A stretch of 64,000 nucleotides of DNA from Natronosalvus hydrolyticus (GTDB lineage Archaea; Halobacteriota; Halobacteria; Halobacteriales; Natrialbaceae): the NCBI GenBank assembly GCA_025517525.1, contig JAOPJZ010000018.1, positions 1 through 64,000 of the forward strand, in the 5' to 3' direction. Position 1 is the stretch's first letter, and each line of letters opens with the position of its first letter. The position numbers and the translations under genes are program-made. A model generated the notes under the pieces. The model was not told the DNA's origin. It did no database searches and saw only the letters and a list, made by a program, of their open reading frames with translations. Positions 44,685 through 53,593 of this stretch are shown here, one piece after another.

Positions 44685-45368
44685 TCACCGCCAGATGTCG
44701 TGTTTCAGTTCCGCAAACTCGATAGCGGTGTCGAGTGTGGCGACGTAGTCGGATGCCTCTCCGTCGGTCGATTCCTGCTCGTCAGTAGAGCCGTCTTCGT
44801 CTGCTGGCTCGCCTTCCTCATCTCCGTCACCTCCCTCGCTTTCCGCGCTTTCCTCAGACGCATCCGGATCGAAGTGGCGGACGAAGCCAATGGCGTCTGC
44901 ATCCCGAAGGAGGACGAACGGCTCGAGGGAATTCAATCCGTAAGCTTCGGTCCCCACCTCGAGTTCCGAGGATTCGAACGAGGCGGCGAGTGCCTGGACG
45001 CTGTCGTCCCACTCGTCTCTGGCGTCCTCAATCGAGTCGTAAACCAGCACGGTCGAGATGAGCTGTTGGACCCCATCGTCGTGTTCGAAGGTGGCGGTTG
45101 CCCGCTCCCGGCTTACCGTTTCCTCGATCGTGACGATGGGCTCGAGGCCCGCCTCAGGCTCGATTTCGATCGTCGCGCCGGGTCCCGATTCCTCGTCAGC
45201 AAACGTCCGTGACCAGTCGTCACCGAGCGTGGCTTCCGACAGGAGCAAGTCGCCCGCGTTCGCCTCGAGCGGGTCGTTCTCCTCGAGCGAATCGTCGGTG
45301 GTACAGCCGGCGAGCGCCGTACCCGTGGCGAGCGCCACAGCCGCATGGAGATAGCCTCTTCGCTGCAT
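44685..45368 (-). CDS. Predicted lipoprotein of unknown function
   Basis: 227-residue exported protein. It has an N-terminal signal with lipobox LAGC (residues about 18-21), so it is anchored by a lipid. The middle part (SEATLGDDWSRTF to RHFDPDASEE) has no recognised domain. A long acidic low-complexity tract (about residues 172-205, ESEGGDGDEEGEPADEDGS) follows. It stands upstream of uvrB on the same strand, probably without functional link. Confidence 0.8.
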   Translation of the reverse strand: MQRRGYLHAAVALATGTALAGCTTDDSLEENDPLEANAGDLLLSEATLGDDWSRTFADEESGPGATIEIEPEAGLEPIVTIEETVSRERATATFEHDDGVQQLISTVLVYDSIEDARDEWDDSVQALAASFESSELEVGTEAYGLNSLEPFVLLRDADAIGFVRHFDPDASEESAESEGGDGDEEGEPADEDGSTDEQESTDGEASDYVATLDTAIEFAELKHDIWR

Positions 45369-45465
45369 CTAGATATCGTATCGCCATCGCTCGAGTGATA
45401 AATAGCCATCTGTTGGCGCACGTCGAGCCGTATTTCCGGTACAACGGCTGTTTTCCGCGGTCACG

Positions 45466-45954
45466 TCATTTGACGCCGTGGCCGCGCTCGCCTCGAGTGG
45501 GAGACTCGGACTGTTGGTCCGTCTCCAGTCTGGACTGCTGGTTCGTGGCTGACCCCGACCGTTGGTCCGTTTCTGGTTCGGACCGGCGGCTTCCACGCTC
45601 GCGAACGACTCCCCGGATGTGGCCGTCATCGACGTCGATTCGGTCGGTGAACGGTGTTTCGCGCCTTCCCTCGAGAATCCGGCCCCTGACGACGATTTCT
45701 GCGTCGCTCACGCGGTCAATACTCGTCGGAACGGTCTGTGGGTTCGATTCGCCCGCGTCGGGCGAACGCATCGAGCGCTCGCACACTGCCGACCGTCCCT
45801 GATAGGTTCTCGAGCCGTTGACTTCCCGGTCGACCCAGGTGGCGTCGACGGTGAGCAAACGAGTGATTGTATCGGTTGCAGACTTGTTGCACGCGGCGTA
45901 GAACGCGAACACCACCTCGAGTGGGAGTGTGTCCGATGACGATTGGGATGACAT
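45466..45954 (-). CDS. NTF2/SnoaL-like protein with repetitive tail
   Basis: 162-residue protein. Residues about 10-115 look like an NTF2-like (SnoaL) domain: LEVVFAFYAACNKSATDTI, TWVDREVNGSRTYQGRSAV, EIVVRGRILEGRRETPFTD. The tail is a repeat of about 10 residues (ETDQRSGSATNQQS...), coded by roughly 30-bp DNA repeats at about 45498-45590. Repeat number could change by slippage. The start could be MHSPMSS or MSSQSSS; the second is used. Confidence 0.65.
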   Translation of the reverse strand: MSSQSSSDTLPLEVVFAFYAACNKSATDTITRLLTVDATWVDREVNGSRTYQGRSAVCERSMRSPDAGESNPQTVPTSIDRVSDAEIVVRGRILEGRRETPFTDRIDVDDGHIRGVVRERGSRRSEPETDQRSGSATNQQSRLETDQQSESPTRGERGHGVK

Positions 45955-46151
45955 TGGCGAGTGCATACCGGCGAGACACTTAATCGCCCGCTCGGTTATC
46001 AGGATTCGAGACTGTCTCGAACCGGTAGTAGTCAGTTACCGGTGTTTCGGTGACCGTAGCGGCCTACTACGCCTCGCCGTGGGCCCGCAAACGGTTGACT
46101 GCCCCGGGTAGCGAACCTATAACAATACCCCGATGGTCGAATTGTCCGGCC

Positions 46152-47507
46152 ATGCAGCCGTCTGCTCACATACGCACCAGGGACGCCCGCGCCGAACGGG
46201 CGAGCGTCATCGTGCCGGGAATTACTGCTCCCAGCACGGTCGCCTGTATCCGGTCACTCAATCCACGGGGGGTCGAAACTATCGTCGGCTCCGAAAATCG
46301 GACGACCCCTGCCTCCGTCTCGAGTTACTGCGACCGGTTCATCACGCTTCCAGATCCGCGACGGGACCTCGAGACTTACGGCGAGACTCTGCTCGCACTC
46401 GCGGCACGCCCGAGCGTCGAGACGATCATCCCCGTCCGCGAGGAGGACGTGTACGCCCTGTCTGTCAACAAAGCCGATTTCGCCGAGGAGATCGGTACTC
46501 CCTTCCCTGACTTCGACACGCTACGACGCGTTCAGGACCGGGTCGAACTGTTCGCCGCGGCCGAGGCTGCCGGCGTCGCCGCCCCCGAGACCCGCCTGCT
46601 CGACGAGTGGGACGACTGGGATCGGGAAACGATCATCAAACCTCGCTACACCGTCGCAGCACCCGAGTATCTCGGCGCTGACGCCGACCTGAGCGACATC
46701 GGGTCGACGATCTATCACGAACCCGGCAGCCCGCCCGCCGTCGAGTCCATGCTCAACGAGTGGGGCCACGTCCCGCTCGCCCAGGCGTACGTCCCCGACT
46801 TGCGCGAGTACGGCTTTTTCGCCCTGTACGACCAGGGCGAACCGGTCGCCACGTTCCAGCACTGCCAGAAACGCGGCTACAAATATAGTGGCGGTCCCAG
46901 TTCCTATCGCGAATCGGTCGACATCCCCGAACTCGAGAACGCCGGCCTCGCCCTCCTCGACGAACTCGAGTGGCACGGCCTCGCGATGGTCGAGTTCCTG
47001 CGCGACCCCGAAACTGGCGAGTTCAAACTGATGGAAATCAACCCCCGCTTCTGGTCGTCCCTGCCGTTTACCGTTCAGGCCGGCGTCGACTTCCCGCTGT
47101 ATTACTGGCAACTAGCGACCGGGGAGCCGGTGACCGCCGACTCGAGTTATAAGGTCGGTATCGGCGGGCACCTGCTGCGAGGCGAAGTCTGTCACCTCCA
47201 CAGCGTTCTCGCCGACGACTTCCCGCTGGTCGAGCGACCGGCGTTCACGACGGCGCTCGCAGATGTCGCCACATCGATTATTCGAGAGCCGCGGTTCGAT
47301 TACGCCGTCGCCGACGACTACTGGCCGTTCCTCAGAGACGGCGTCAATTTCGCAAAGTCAGCGCTGGCCGAGCAGGCCCAATCAGTCCTCGGCGAGGGTG
47401 AATCCACAGCCGACCATCCGCTCGAAACTGGTGCCGACGGCGGCGGGGACGGGATCGAATCGGCGGCCCCGCTCGAGAATGCGCGCGGTCAAACCAAAAC
47501 CAGTTGA
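46152..47507 (+). CDS. ATP-grasp carboxylate-amine ligase-like protein
   Basis: 451-residue ATP-grasp enzyme that would join an acid to an amine or thiol through an acyl phosphate. The N-terminal domain (SVIVPGITAPSTVACIRSL) is the preATP-grasp fold. The ATP-binding lysine is in ETIIKPRYTV, and MVEFLRDPETGEFKLMEINPRFWSSLPFT holds the metal-binding Glu/Asn. The acceptor is unknown. The start at MQPSAHIR has a TATA-like CCTATAACAAT about 30 bases upstream. The last 60 residues are low-complexity. Confidence 0.85.
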   Translation: MQPSAHIRTRDARAERASVIVPGITAPSTVACIRSLNPRGVETIVGSENRTTPASVSSYCDRFITLPDPRRDLETYGETLLALAARPSVETIIPVREEDVYALSVNKADFAEEIGTPFPDFDTLRRVQDRVELFAAAEAAGVAAPETRLLDEWDDWDRETIIKPRYTVAAPEYLGADADLSDIGSTIYHEPGSPPAVESMLNEWGHVPLAQAYVPDLREYGFFALYDQGEPVATFQHCQKRGYKYSGGPSSYRESVDIPELENAGLALLDELEWHGLAMVEFLRDPETGEFKLMEINPRFWSSLPFTVQAGVDFPLYYWQLATGEPVTADSSYKVGIGGHLLRGEVCHLHSVLADDFPLVERPAFTTALADVATSIIREPRFDYAVADDYWPFLRDGVNFAKSALAEQAQSVLGEGESTADHPLETGADGGGDGIESAAPLENARGQTKTS

Positions 47508-47586
47508 CCGAGCGGATGAAAACAAGTTGAAAAAGCAGGTGGAGCCGTCTCGTTTTCGAGGTTACCAACGGTGAGTCGTCAGCCCG

Positions 47587-48483
47587 CTACGACCCGTCCG
47601 CCCGCGGATACTCCGCGCTAAACACGTCGGCGACCTGCGGGTCGTTGTCGTCGTCACTCAAGTCCTCGGCGAGTCCGTCGCCAGGACTGACGCTGCCGGT
47701 CCGGTAGCCGTGTAAGTCGAGCGTGACGTGGTCGAAGCCGAGGTCGGCGAGCGGGTCTCGAATCGACTCGACGAACGCCGGGTCCAGGGCGTCCTCGAGG
47801 TCCTCGGGAGCCACCTCGATACGGGCGAGGCCGTCGTGGTCGCGAACCCGAAAGCCCTCGAATCCCCGCTGTCGAACGAGGGCTTCGGCCTGCTCGACAC
47901 GGGTCAAGCGTTCTTCGGTCACCGCCAGCCCCGTCGGAATTCGGGAGGAGAGACACGCCATAGAGGGCTTGTCTGCGACGGAGAGGTCGTACTCGTCGGC
48001 GAGTTCGCGCACCTCGGCTTTCGAGAACTCGTGGGCGAGCAGCGGGGAGTGAATCTCGAGTTCTTCGACCGCCTGCAAGCCGGGTCGGTGGCCAGCGCCG
48101 GGGTCGTCCGCGTTCGTTCCGTCACAGACAGTTTCGATGCCGAGTTCGCGCGCTTTCTCGAGCATCTTTCCCAGACGCATCGTCCGGCAGTGATAACACC
48201 GGTCCTCGTCGTTAGCGATGAACGCGTCGCTGTCGAGTTCGGAGAATTCAACGATTTCGTGGCGGATACCGATCTCCCCCGCGACGCGTTTTGCGTCCTC
48301 GAGTTCGGCTTCGGGCAACGTCTCGCTCTTTGCGGTACAGGCCACTGCGTCCTCACCGAGTGCCTCCGCGGCGAGGGCGGCGACCGTACTGGAATCGACG
48401 CCGCCGGAGAAGGCGACCAGCACGCCGTCGTGTTCGGCGAGATCTGTGAGTGCGCCCTCCCGTTTGGCCTCGAGCGTCGTCAT
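47587..48483 (-). CDS. larE: LarE, sulfur transferase for the nickel-pincer cofactor
   Basis: 298-residue PP-loop protein. The ATP loop is VAFSGGVDSSTVAAL. CYHCRTM and ACLSSRIPTG fit LarE, where a cysteine gives its own sulfur to the pyridinium precursor of the nickel-pincer nucleotide of lactate racemase. The larB and larC genes are not in the window. The start MTTLEAK follows the promoter region shared with the divergent nickel/cobalt permease gene, an attractive link because the final cofactor binds nickel. Confidence 0.88.
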   Translation of the reverse strand: MTTLEAKREGALTDLAEHDGVLVAFSGGVDSSTVAALAAEALGEDAVACTAKSETLPEAELEDAKRVAGEIGIRHEIVEFSELDSDAFIANDEDRCYHCRTMRLGKMLEKARELGIETVCDGTNADDPGAGHRPGLQAVEELEIHSPLLAHEFSKAEVRELADEYDLSVADKPSMACLSSRIPTGLAVTEERLTRVEQAEALVRQRGFEGFRVRDHDGLARIEVAPEDLEDALDPAFVESIRDPLADLGFDHVTLDLHGYRTGSVSPGDGLAEDLSDDDNDPQVADVFSAEYPRADGS

Positions 48484-48517
48484 ACACCCCGGTTTGGGGT
48501 CGACGGGCAAAAGCACG

Positions 48518-48571
48518 TTGTCACGGATAGACCAGTACGCTGGATCTTGTCACGGATGGACCAGTACGCTG
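48518..48571. promoter_or_regulatory. Two 25-bp direct repeats between larE and the nickel/cobalt permease
   Basis: TTGTCACGGAT(A/G)GACCAG, followed by TACGCTG, occurs at 48518-48542 and 48547-48571, 29 bases from start to start. They lie in the divergent promoter region, upstream of the permease TATA-like TTTATGC (about 48609). They could be an operator for a shared regulator, for example a nickel sensor. The regulator is not known. Confidence 0.5.
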
Positions 48572-48635
48572 TTTCCTTCCTCGAGACAAGAACGACTTCC
48601 CAAGGAGTTTATGCCCCGTATCCGCACTATCGCGT

Positions 48636-49421
48636 ATGGAGTGGAGCGTGGTCGCCGGCGTGGTTCTCATCGGCCTGATTCACGGCATTCTGCCCGACCA
48701 CGGCTGGCCGATCGCTGCGACATACGCACTCGAGCGCCCCCGGCGATTCTTCCACGGCTTTCTGGCCGCGTCGATTCTGGGTATCGGCCACCTCGTGAGC
48801 AGCGTCGTGCTGGTGCTCGCGTACTTCTGGGTGAGCGGATTCGCATCGTTCGCCGAAGGACCCTGGCTGAAATACGTCGCTGGGACGCTGTTGATCGGAC
48901 TCGGCGTCTACGAGTATCGGTACGGTGGACACGGACACGTTCACGAGCACGACGATGAACACGTCGATGAAGACGGAGGCAATCACGGCCACGCCGGCCA
49001 CAGCCACCAGCATGACGACCACGGACACACGCACGACGACCACAGCCACACCAACCAACATAGCAACGGACACGGCAACGACGACCACAGCCACCACGAC
49101 GATCACGGACACACGCACCTCGACGAGTCACACGCCGAGCGCGGCCTCTTCACCCTCGGAACAACCGCACTCGTGCTCGGGTTCGCCCACGAAGAACCCA
49201 TCCAGATTCTCGCCATCTGTATCGGCACCGACCGCTGCCTCGAGTTGATGCTAATTTATTCGCTGGCAGTCATCGGCGCTATCATCGCCCCGACCTTGCT
49301 GTTGATCGCCGGCTACGAGCGCCATCGAGAAACCGTCGAGCGTTACACGCCGTATTTGCCAGCCCTCACCGCCACTGTCCTGGTACTCATGGGATTGGCC
49401 TTCATCACGGGAGTCGTCTGA
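48636..49421 (+). CDS. Nickel/cobalt permease-like membrane protein with His-rich loop
   Basis: 261-residue transporter. The first helix carries LIHGILPDHGW, like the metal-binding H-x4-DH of NicO/RcnA/HoxN-type permeases. Helices 2 and 3 follow (GIGHLVSSVVLVLAYF, YVAGTLLIGLGVY). A loop of about 65 residues (about 97-165) is extremely rich in His and Asp. Three more helices follow with GFAHEEPIQILAI. Transport of nickel or cobalt is likely; direction is not determined. It is divergent from larE with a shared repeat region. Confidence 0.8.
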   Translation: MEWSVVAGVVLIGLIHGILPDHGWPIAATYALERPRRFFHGFLAASILGIGHLVSSVVLVLAYFWVSGFASFAEGPWLKYVAGTLLIGLGVYEYRYGGHGHVHEHDDEHVDEDGGNHGHAGHSHQHDDHGHTHDDHSHTNQHSNGHGNDDHSHHDDHGHTHLDESHAERGLFTLGTTALVLGFAHEEPIQILAICIGTDRCLELMLIYSLAVIGAIIAPTLLLIAGYERHRETVERYTPYLPALTATVLVLMGLAFITGVV

Positions 49422-49464
49422 CCAGCCGCGACGATCGCATTTTCGTCGGACACGAAACTGAAAC

Positions 49465-49506
49465 GAACGGAGACGATACCGGGATGAACGGAGGCGATAC
49501 CGGGAC
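49465..49506. repeat. Two 21-bp tandem repeats upstream of the phosphoesterase
   Basis: GAACGGAGACGATACCGGG and GAACGGAGGCGATACCGGG, each plus two bases, start at 49465 and 49486. They lie upstream of the TATA-like GTTATG (about 49511) of the metallophosphoesterase and could be an operator. Confidence 0.5.
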
Positions 49507-49545
49507 GAACGTTATGTCGCTGCTCACCGTCGGCATCCAGTACCG

Positions 49546-50487
49546 ATGACGCTCCACGCCGGGCAGGTACTGGCTCGCCTCGAGCGACCGACAAGCCCAG
49601 AACGGACACGTCTCGCCGTGTGTTCCGATATTCACCTCGCAACCGACGCAAACGGCACCTGGAAGGTGTTCCACCGGACCGAGCGACACCTCCGGGCCGC
49701 CGTCGACTGCGTCAACGAGCGTGATATCGACGGCGTCGTGATTGCGGGCGATCTGACGCGAAACGGCCGGCCGGTCGAGTTCGATCGCTTCGACGAACTG
49801 GCACGGTTCGACCCGCCGACCGTCGCCGTCCCCGGGAATCACGACCAGCCGACGACCTTCGACGAGACGGAATCGCTCCCAGTCACGAATTTCGAGGAGC
49901 GATACACGCCCGGCAGCCTCCCGTTTCGGGTTCAAGTCGGCGGTATCGACCTCATCGGCCTCGATAGCCACGCCGCCCAGCCAGGGTCGCCGGCCGACAC
50001 CTGGGACGGGCGAGTCGACGCGGAAACGATCGTCTGGCTGGATGAAACGCTCGGGCAAACGACTGCGGACGAAACCGTCGTCACCATTCACCACAACCTG
50101 CCAGCGACAGGCGCGCTGTACGAACGCTGGGGCGAGGTCCTCCCGGTTACGGGTGAAGTCCCCGGATTCACCAACCCTGAGCCGTTGCTCGAGGTCCTGC
50201 GGACTCACGACGTTGCCCTCGTCATCACCGGCCACCTGCACTTTCCCGCCATCGAAGACGACGACGGCATCAGGGAGTTGACCGTCCCGGCGGTCTCCTC
50301 GTTTCCCCACGCGTTGCTCGTTCTCGAGGTCGGCCCCGAGGGCACCGTCATCCGTCAGTTGCCGCTGACCGACGGGGACGGAATGGTCGAGTCCATCGCC
50401 CACGGCCACGAGAAAGACCGCGTGTTGCTGTCTGCGGCCCAGGGCGCGACATATCCGCTGGTAGACGAGTTCGAGGAACAGTGGTAG
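49546..50487 (+). CDS. Calcineurin-like metallophosphoesterase
   Basis: 313-residue dimetal phosphoesterase. Ligands appear in order: VCSDIHLA (about residue 29), VIAGDLTRNGR, VPGNHDQP, VVTIHHNLP and ITGHLHFP. This is the class III/CpdA-like arrangement for cyclic nucleotide or phosphodiester hydrolysis, but the substrate is not known. All metal ligands are present. Cytosolic. It stands alone before the hem genes. Confidence 0.88.
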   Translation: MTLHAGQVLARLERPTSPERTRLAVCSDIHLATDANGTWKVFHRTERHLRAAVDCVNERDIDGVVIAGDLTRNGRPVEFDRFDELARFDPPTVAVPGNHDQPTTFDETESLPVTNFEERYTPGSLPFRVQVGGIDLIGLDSHAAQPGSPADTWDGRVDAETIVWLDETLGQTTADETVVTIHHNLPATGALYERWGEVLPVTGEVPGFTNPEPLLEVLRTHDVALVITGHLHFPAIEDDDGIRELTVPAVSSFPHALLVLEVGPEGTVIRQLPLTDGDGMVESIAHGHEKDRVLLSAAQGATYPLVDEFEEQW

Positions 50488-50542
50488 ATGCTCAGGAGCG
50501 CCAAAAAGCACCATGAGTGTCTCGAGAGTGCGGAGCTGACAT

Positions 50543-50585
50543 TGGTATTAGTATAATAGTCAAAGCTATTATTTTGGTATTATCG
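50543..50585 (+). promoter_or_regulatory. AT-rich hairpin and repeat upstream of hemC
   Basis: ATAATAG (50553-50559) and CTATTAT (50566-50572) form an inverted repeat, flanked on both sides by TTGGTATTA. A similar AT-rich GGTATTA-bearing stretch lies after hemD (53418-53470). This stands out in a GC-rich genome. It may be an operator, a terminator for the upstream gene, or a promoter region; hemC starts 120 bases downstream. Confidence 0.4.
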
Positions 50586-50696
50586 AGAGATACCGGTTTT
50601 GAAAGCGATCGCTACGGTGAACTGACTCCACCTCACTCGAGCGGCTGGCCAGTCGAGAACGTGCGCTTTTCATACTCGAGGCTCGCACTACTGGAT

Positions 50697-51818
50697 ATGA
50701 GAACCAAGGGGACGGTCAGGCTGGCGACGCGAGGGTCGACACTCGCCCAACGACAGGCGGCGCTCGTGGGCGAGGCCCTCGAAAATCGCCGCTACGAGGT
50801 CGAACTCGAGACCGTCGAGACGACGGGCGATCAGATACGAGACGAGTTGATTCACCAACTTGGCAAGACCGGCGCGTTCGTCCGCGAACTCGACCAGCGC
50901 GTGCTGGACGGCGAGGTCGACGCCGCCATCCACTCGATGAAGGACATGCCGACCGAACAACCGACCGACCTCGTGACCGCCGGGGTTCCAGAGCGCGGCC
51001 CGCCCGGTGACGTGCTCGTAACCCCCGACGGAACGAGTTTCGAGGCCCTCCCCGAGGGAGCCGTCATCGGCACCTCGAGTCTCCGCCGACGCGCGCAGGT
51101 GCTCGCCGAGCGACCCGACCTCACGGTCGAGCCGATCCGAGGGAACGTCGACACCCGCCTCGAGAAAGTGCTGGCCCCGGCCTTGCAGGCCGAACTCGAG
51201 GAACGTCGGGAAGCCGACAAAAACCGAAAGGGTGACACGGGGAGTTACAAACCCGAGTACGACGACGATGCAGACGAGAGCGACGCCGAGGATCCCATTA
51301 CCGTCGACGACTGGCACGCGGGTCTCAGCGACCTCGAGCGACGCGCGCTCGAGCGCGATATCGACACCGAGTACGACGCCCTCGTGCTGGCCGAGGCCGG
51401 ACTCACGCGCAGCGGCCTGGACGAATACGTCGAGTACGAGCGGCTGCCCACCAAGGAGTTCGTGCCAGCTCCTGGCCAGGGTGCACTTGCAGTGACTGCG
51501 CTCGACGACGACACCGCTCGCGAACTCAACGAGGTACTCGACCATCCCCGAACGCGCGTCGAGACGACCGTCGAACGGACGATTCTGGCCGAACTCGGCG
51601 GCGGCTGTATCGCCCCCATCGGCATCTACGCCATCGTTCAGGGCGAGCACGTCCACGCGTCCGTCCAGGTGTTCGACGGTGACGGCGAGGAGTCCGTCAT
51701 CGGAAGCAAGGACCTCCCCGTCAGCCGACACGCCACGGCCGCCCGCGAATTCGCACAGGAGCTGGCCGAACGCGGTGCTGCCGAGTTGATCGACGCCGCT
51801 CGAGAGGCCGACGAATGA
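50697..51818 (+). CDS. hemC: Hydroxymethylbilane synthase (porphobilinogen deaminase)
   Basis: 373-residue enzyme joining four porphobilinogens. The substrate loop is RLATRGSTLAQRQA, with HSMKDMPTEQP and GTSSLRRRAQ; the dipyrromethane cofactor cysteine is in ELGGGCIAPIGIYA. A haloarchaeal acidic insertion of about 50 residues (from NRKGDTGSYKPEYDD to SDLERRAL) lies in the middle. ATG 50697 is preferred over the 60-residue upstream frame. It overlaps cobA by four bases (ATGA), so they form one operon. Confidence 0.96.
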   Translation: MRTKGTVRLATRGSTLAQRQAALVGEALENRRYEVELETVETTGDQIRDELIHQLGKTGAFVRELDQRVLDGEVDAAIHSMKDMPTEQPTDLVTAGVPERGPPGDVLVTPDGTSFEALPEGAVIGTSSLRRRAQVLAERPDLTVEPIRGNVDTRLEKVLAPALQAELEERREADKNRKGDTGSYKPEYDDDADESDAEDPITVDDWHAGLSDLERRALERDIDTEYDALVLAEAGLTRSGLDEYVEYERLPTKEFVPAPGQGALAVTALDDDTARELNEVLDHPRTRVETTVERTILAELGGGCIAPIGIYAIVQGEHVHASVQVFDGDGEESVIGSKDLPVSRHATAAREFAQELAERGAAELIDAAREADE

Positions 51819-52636
51819 GCGAGAAAACGGCAACGACGGCCGAGAGCGACGAGGAGCCGACGGTCGGAACGGTGTACCTCATCGGGAGCGGCCCCGGCGA
51901 CCCCGAACTCATGACCGTGAAAGCCACGCGACTGCTCGAGACGTGTGACGTCGTGTTGCACGACAAACTTCCCGGGCCGAAGATCATCGATTCGCTGCCC
52001 GAAGACGCCGAAGACGTCGGCAAACGTGCCGGGGGCGAACGAACCTCCCAGGCCGAAATCAACCAACGGCTGGTCGAACTCGCCCGCGAGGGCAAAGACG
52101 TCGCTCGGTTGAAAGGCGGCGACCCGTTCGTCTTCGGCCGCGGCGGCGAGGAAGCCGAGTATCTGGCCGACCACGGCGTGTCCTTCGAGGTCGTTCCAGC
52201 CGTCACCTCGGCCATCGCCGCGCCTGCAGTCGCCGGAATTCCTGTCACTCACCGCGACCACGCGTCCTCGGTCTCATTCGTCACCGGACATGAGGACCCA
52301 ACCAAGGAAGAATCCGCCGTCGACTGGGGCGCGCTGGCGGCCACGGGCGGCACCATCGTCGTCCTGATGGGCGTCGGTCGTCTCCCCGGTTACACGGCTG
52401 CCTTGCTCGAGGCCGGGATGAACGCCGAAACGCCCGTGGCCCTGATCGAACGTGGCACCTGGCCCGGTCAGCGAGTCGCGACGGGCACTCTCGAGACCAT
52501 CGTCGACGCCCGCGACGAAGCCGACATCTCGCCACCCGCGGTGACCGTCATCGGCGACGTCGCCGCGACGAGAGAACGCGTGCTCGAGTTCCTCGGTAAC
52601 GAGTACGACGGCGAGCCAGCCGAGTTCGAGGTGTGA
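51815..52636 (+). CDS. cobA: Uroporphyrinogen-III C-methyltransferase
   Basis: 273-residue SAM-dependent enzyme that makes precorrin-2, the branch to cobalamin, siroheme and the archaeal heme route. Motifs: VYLIGSGPGDPELMTVKA at the N-terminus, RLKGGDPFVFGRGGEEAEYL in the middle, VPAVTSAIAAPAVAGIPVTHR and VALIERGTWPGQR. It is encoded between hemC and hemD with overlap and a 3-base gap, fitting coordinated tetrapyrrole synthesis. Confidence 0.96.
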   Translation: MSEKTATTAESDEEPTVGTVYLIGSGPGDPELMTVKATRLLETCDVVLHDKLPGPKIIDSLPEDAEDVGKRAGGERTSQAEINQRLVELAREGKDVARLKGGDPFVFGRGGEEAEYLADHGVSFEVVPAVTSAIAAPAVAGIPVTHRDHASSVSFVTGHEDPTKEESAVDWGALAATGGTIVVLMGVGRLPGYTAALLEAGMNAETPVALIERGTWPGQRVATGTLETIVDARDEADISPPAVTVIGDVAATRERVLEFLGNEYDGEPAEFEV

Positions 52637-52639
52637 CCG

Positions 52640-53416
52640 ATGCGGGACCTCACCGTCGCCGTCTTCCGACCCGACGACGAGCGCCTCGAGGACGCCGTCG
52701 AACTCATCGAGTCACTGGGAGCGACGCCGGTCCCCGACCCGATGTTGGCCGTCGAACCGACCGATGCCCGCCCCAGGACCGATGCCGACTACGTCATCCT
52801 GACGAGCAAGACCGGCGTCGAACTCGTCGCCGGCGAGGGAACGAACGCCCCGACAGACGGCGAGCGAAAGCGATGGGAGCCAGGTGATGCCACCATCTGC
52901 GCCATCGGCCCCAAAACCGCCGACTCGCTCGAGGTCGCCGGCTACGACGTCGATATCGTCCCCGAGGAGTACACCTCGAGCGGCCTGGTGGCCGAACTCG
53001 AAGACGAAGTCGACGGCGCTCGCGTCGAAGTCGCCCGAAGCGACCACGGCAGTCCCGTGTTGCTCGAGGGACTGGAGGCAGCGGGGGCGTACCTGCACGA
53101 GACCATCCTGTACCGCCTCGTACGCCCACCCGAAAGCGGCGAGTCGGTCGCACTCGCCGCCGCAGGGGAACTGGACGCCGCCTGCTTTACCTCCTCGCTC
53201 ACCGTCAAACACTGGCTCGAGGCCGCCGAAGCTCGAGGACTGCGGGAGGAAGCCGTGGCAGGCCTCGAGGACGCGATGGTGGGTGTCATCGGAGAGCCAA
53301 CGGCAGAGACCGCTCGAGCGCACGGCCTCGAGGTCGATCTCGTCGCGAGCGAGGCCACCTTCGAGACGCTGGCGTGTGAGACGGTGGAAGCGGCCGCACC
53401 GACGTACCACGAGTGA
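52640..53416 (+). CDS. hemD: Uroporphyrinogen-III synthase
   Basis: 258-residue enzyme that cyclises hydroxymethylbilane to uroporphyrinogen III. The family is poorly conserved: DADYVILTSKTGVEL, CAIGPKTADSLEVAGYDVDIVP and ARSDHGSPVLLEGLEAAG are visible. It supplies the substrate for CobA encoded just upstream. The three genes hemC-cobA-hemD are one transcription unit. Confidence 0.9.
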   Translation: MRDLTVAVFRPDDERLEDAVELIESLGATPVPDPMLAVEPTDARPRTDADYVILTSKTGVELVAGEGTNAPTDGERKRWEPGDATICAIGPKTADSLEVAGYDVDIVPEEYTSSGLVAELEDEVDGARVEVARSDHGSPVLLEGLEAAGAYLHETILYRLVRPPESGESVALAAAGELDAACFTSSLTVKHWLEAAEARGLREEAVAGLEDAMVGVIGEPTAETARAHGLEVDLVASEATFETLACETVEAAAPTYHE

Positions 53417-53577
53417 ATGATATTACTATTGTAGTATATTGGTATATATCTCGTAGCATTCGGTATTATTTTCATAGTTCAAAACAGCTCCGTTCACAAC
53501 CACTCCCAGTGGCTTCTAGTCCAATCACGGGCGATAGCCACTCATTCGAGCTATCCGGGCGGGACTGAAAGGGGCTT

Positions 53578-53593
53578 CCGACCTCGAGGTCGG
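53578..53593. other. 16-bp perfect palindrome in the gap after hemD
   Basis: CCGACCTCGAGGTCGG lies in a structured block starting with GCGGGACTGAAAGGGGC (53559-53575) and followed by GGGGGGCTTTCGGC. It may be a hairpin, part of a small repeat, or the hemD 3' end region. The rest of the gap 53417-53740 holds an AT-rich stretch and the DHH gene TATA box (TTTATACG, 53706-53713). Confidence 0.5.
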
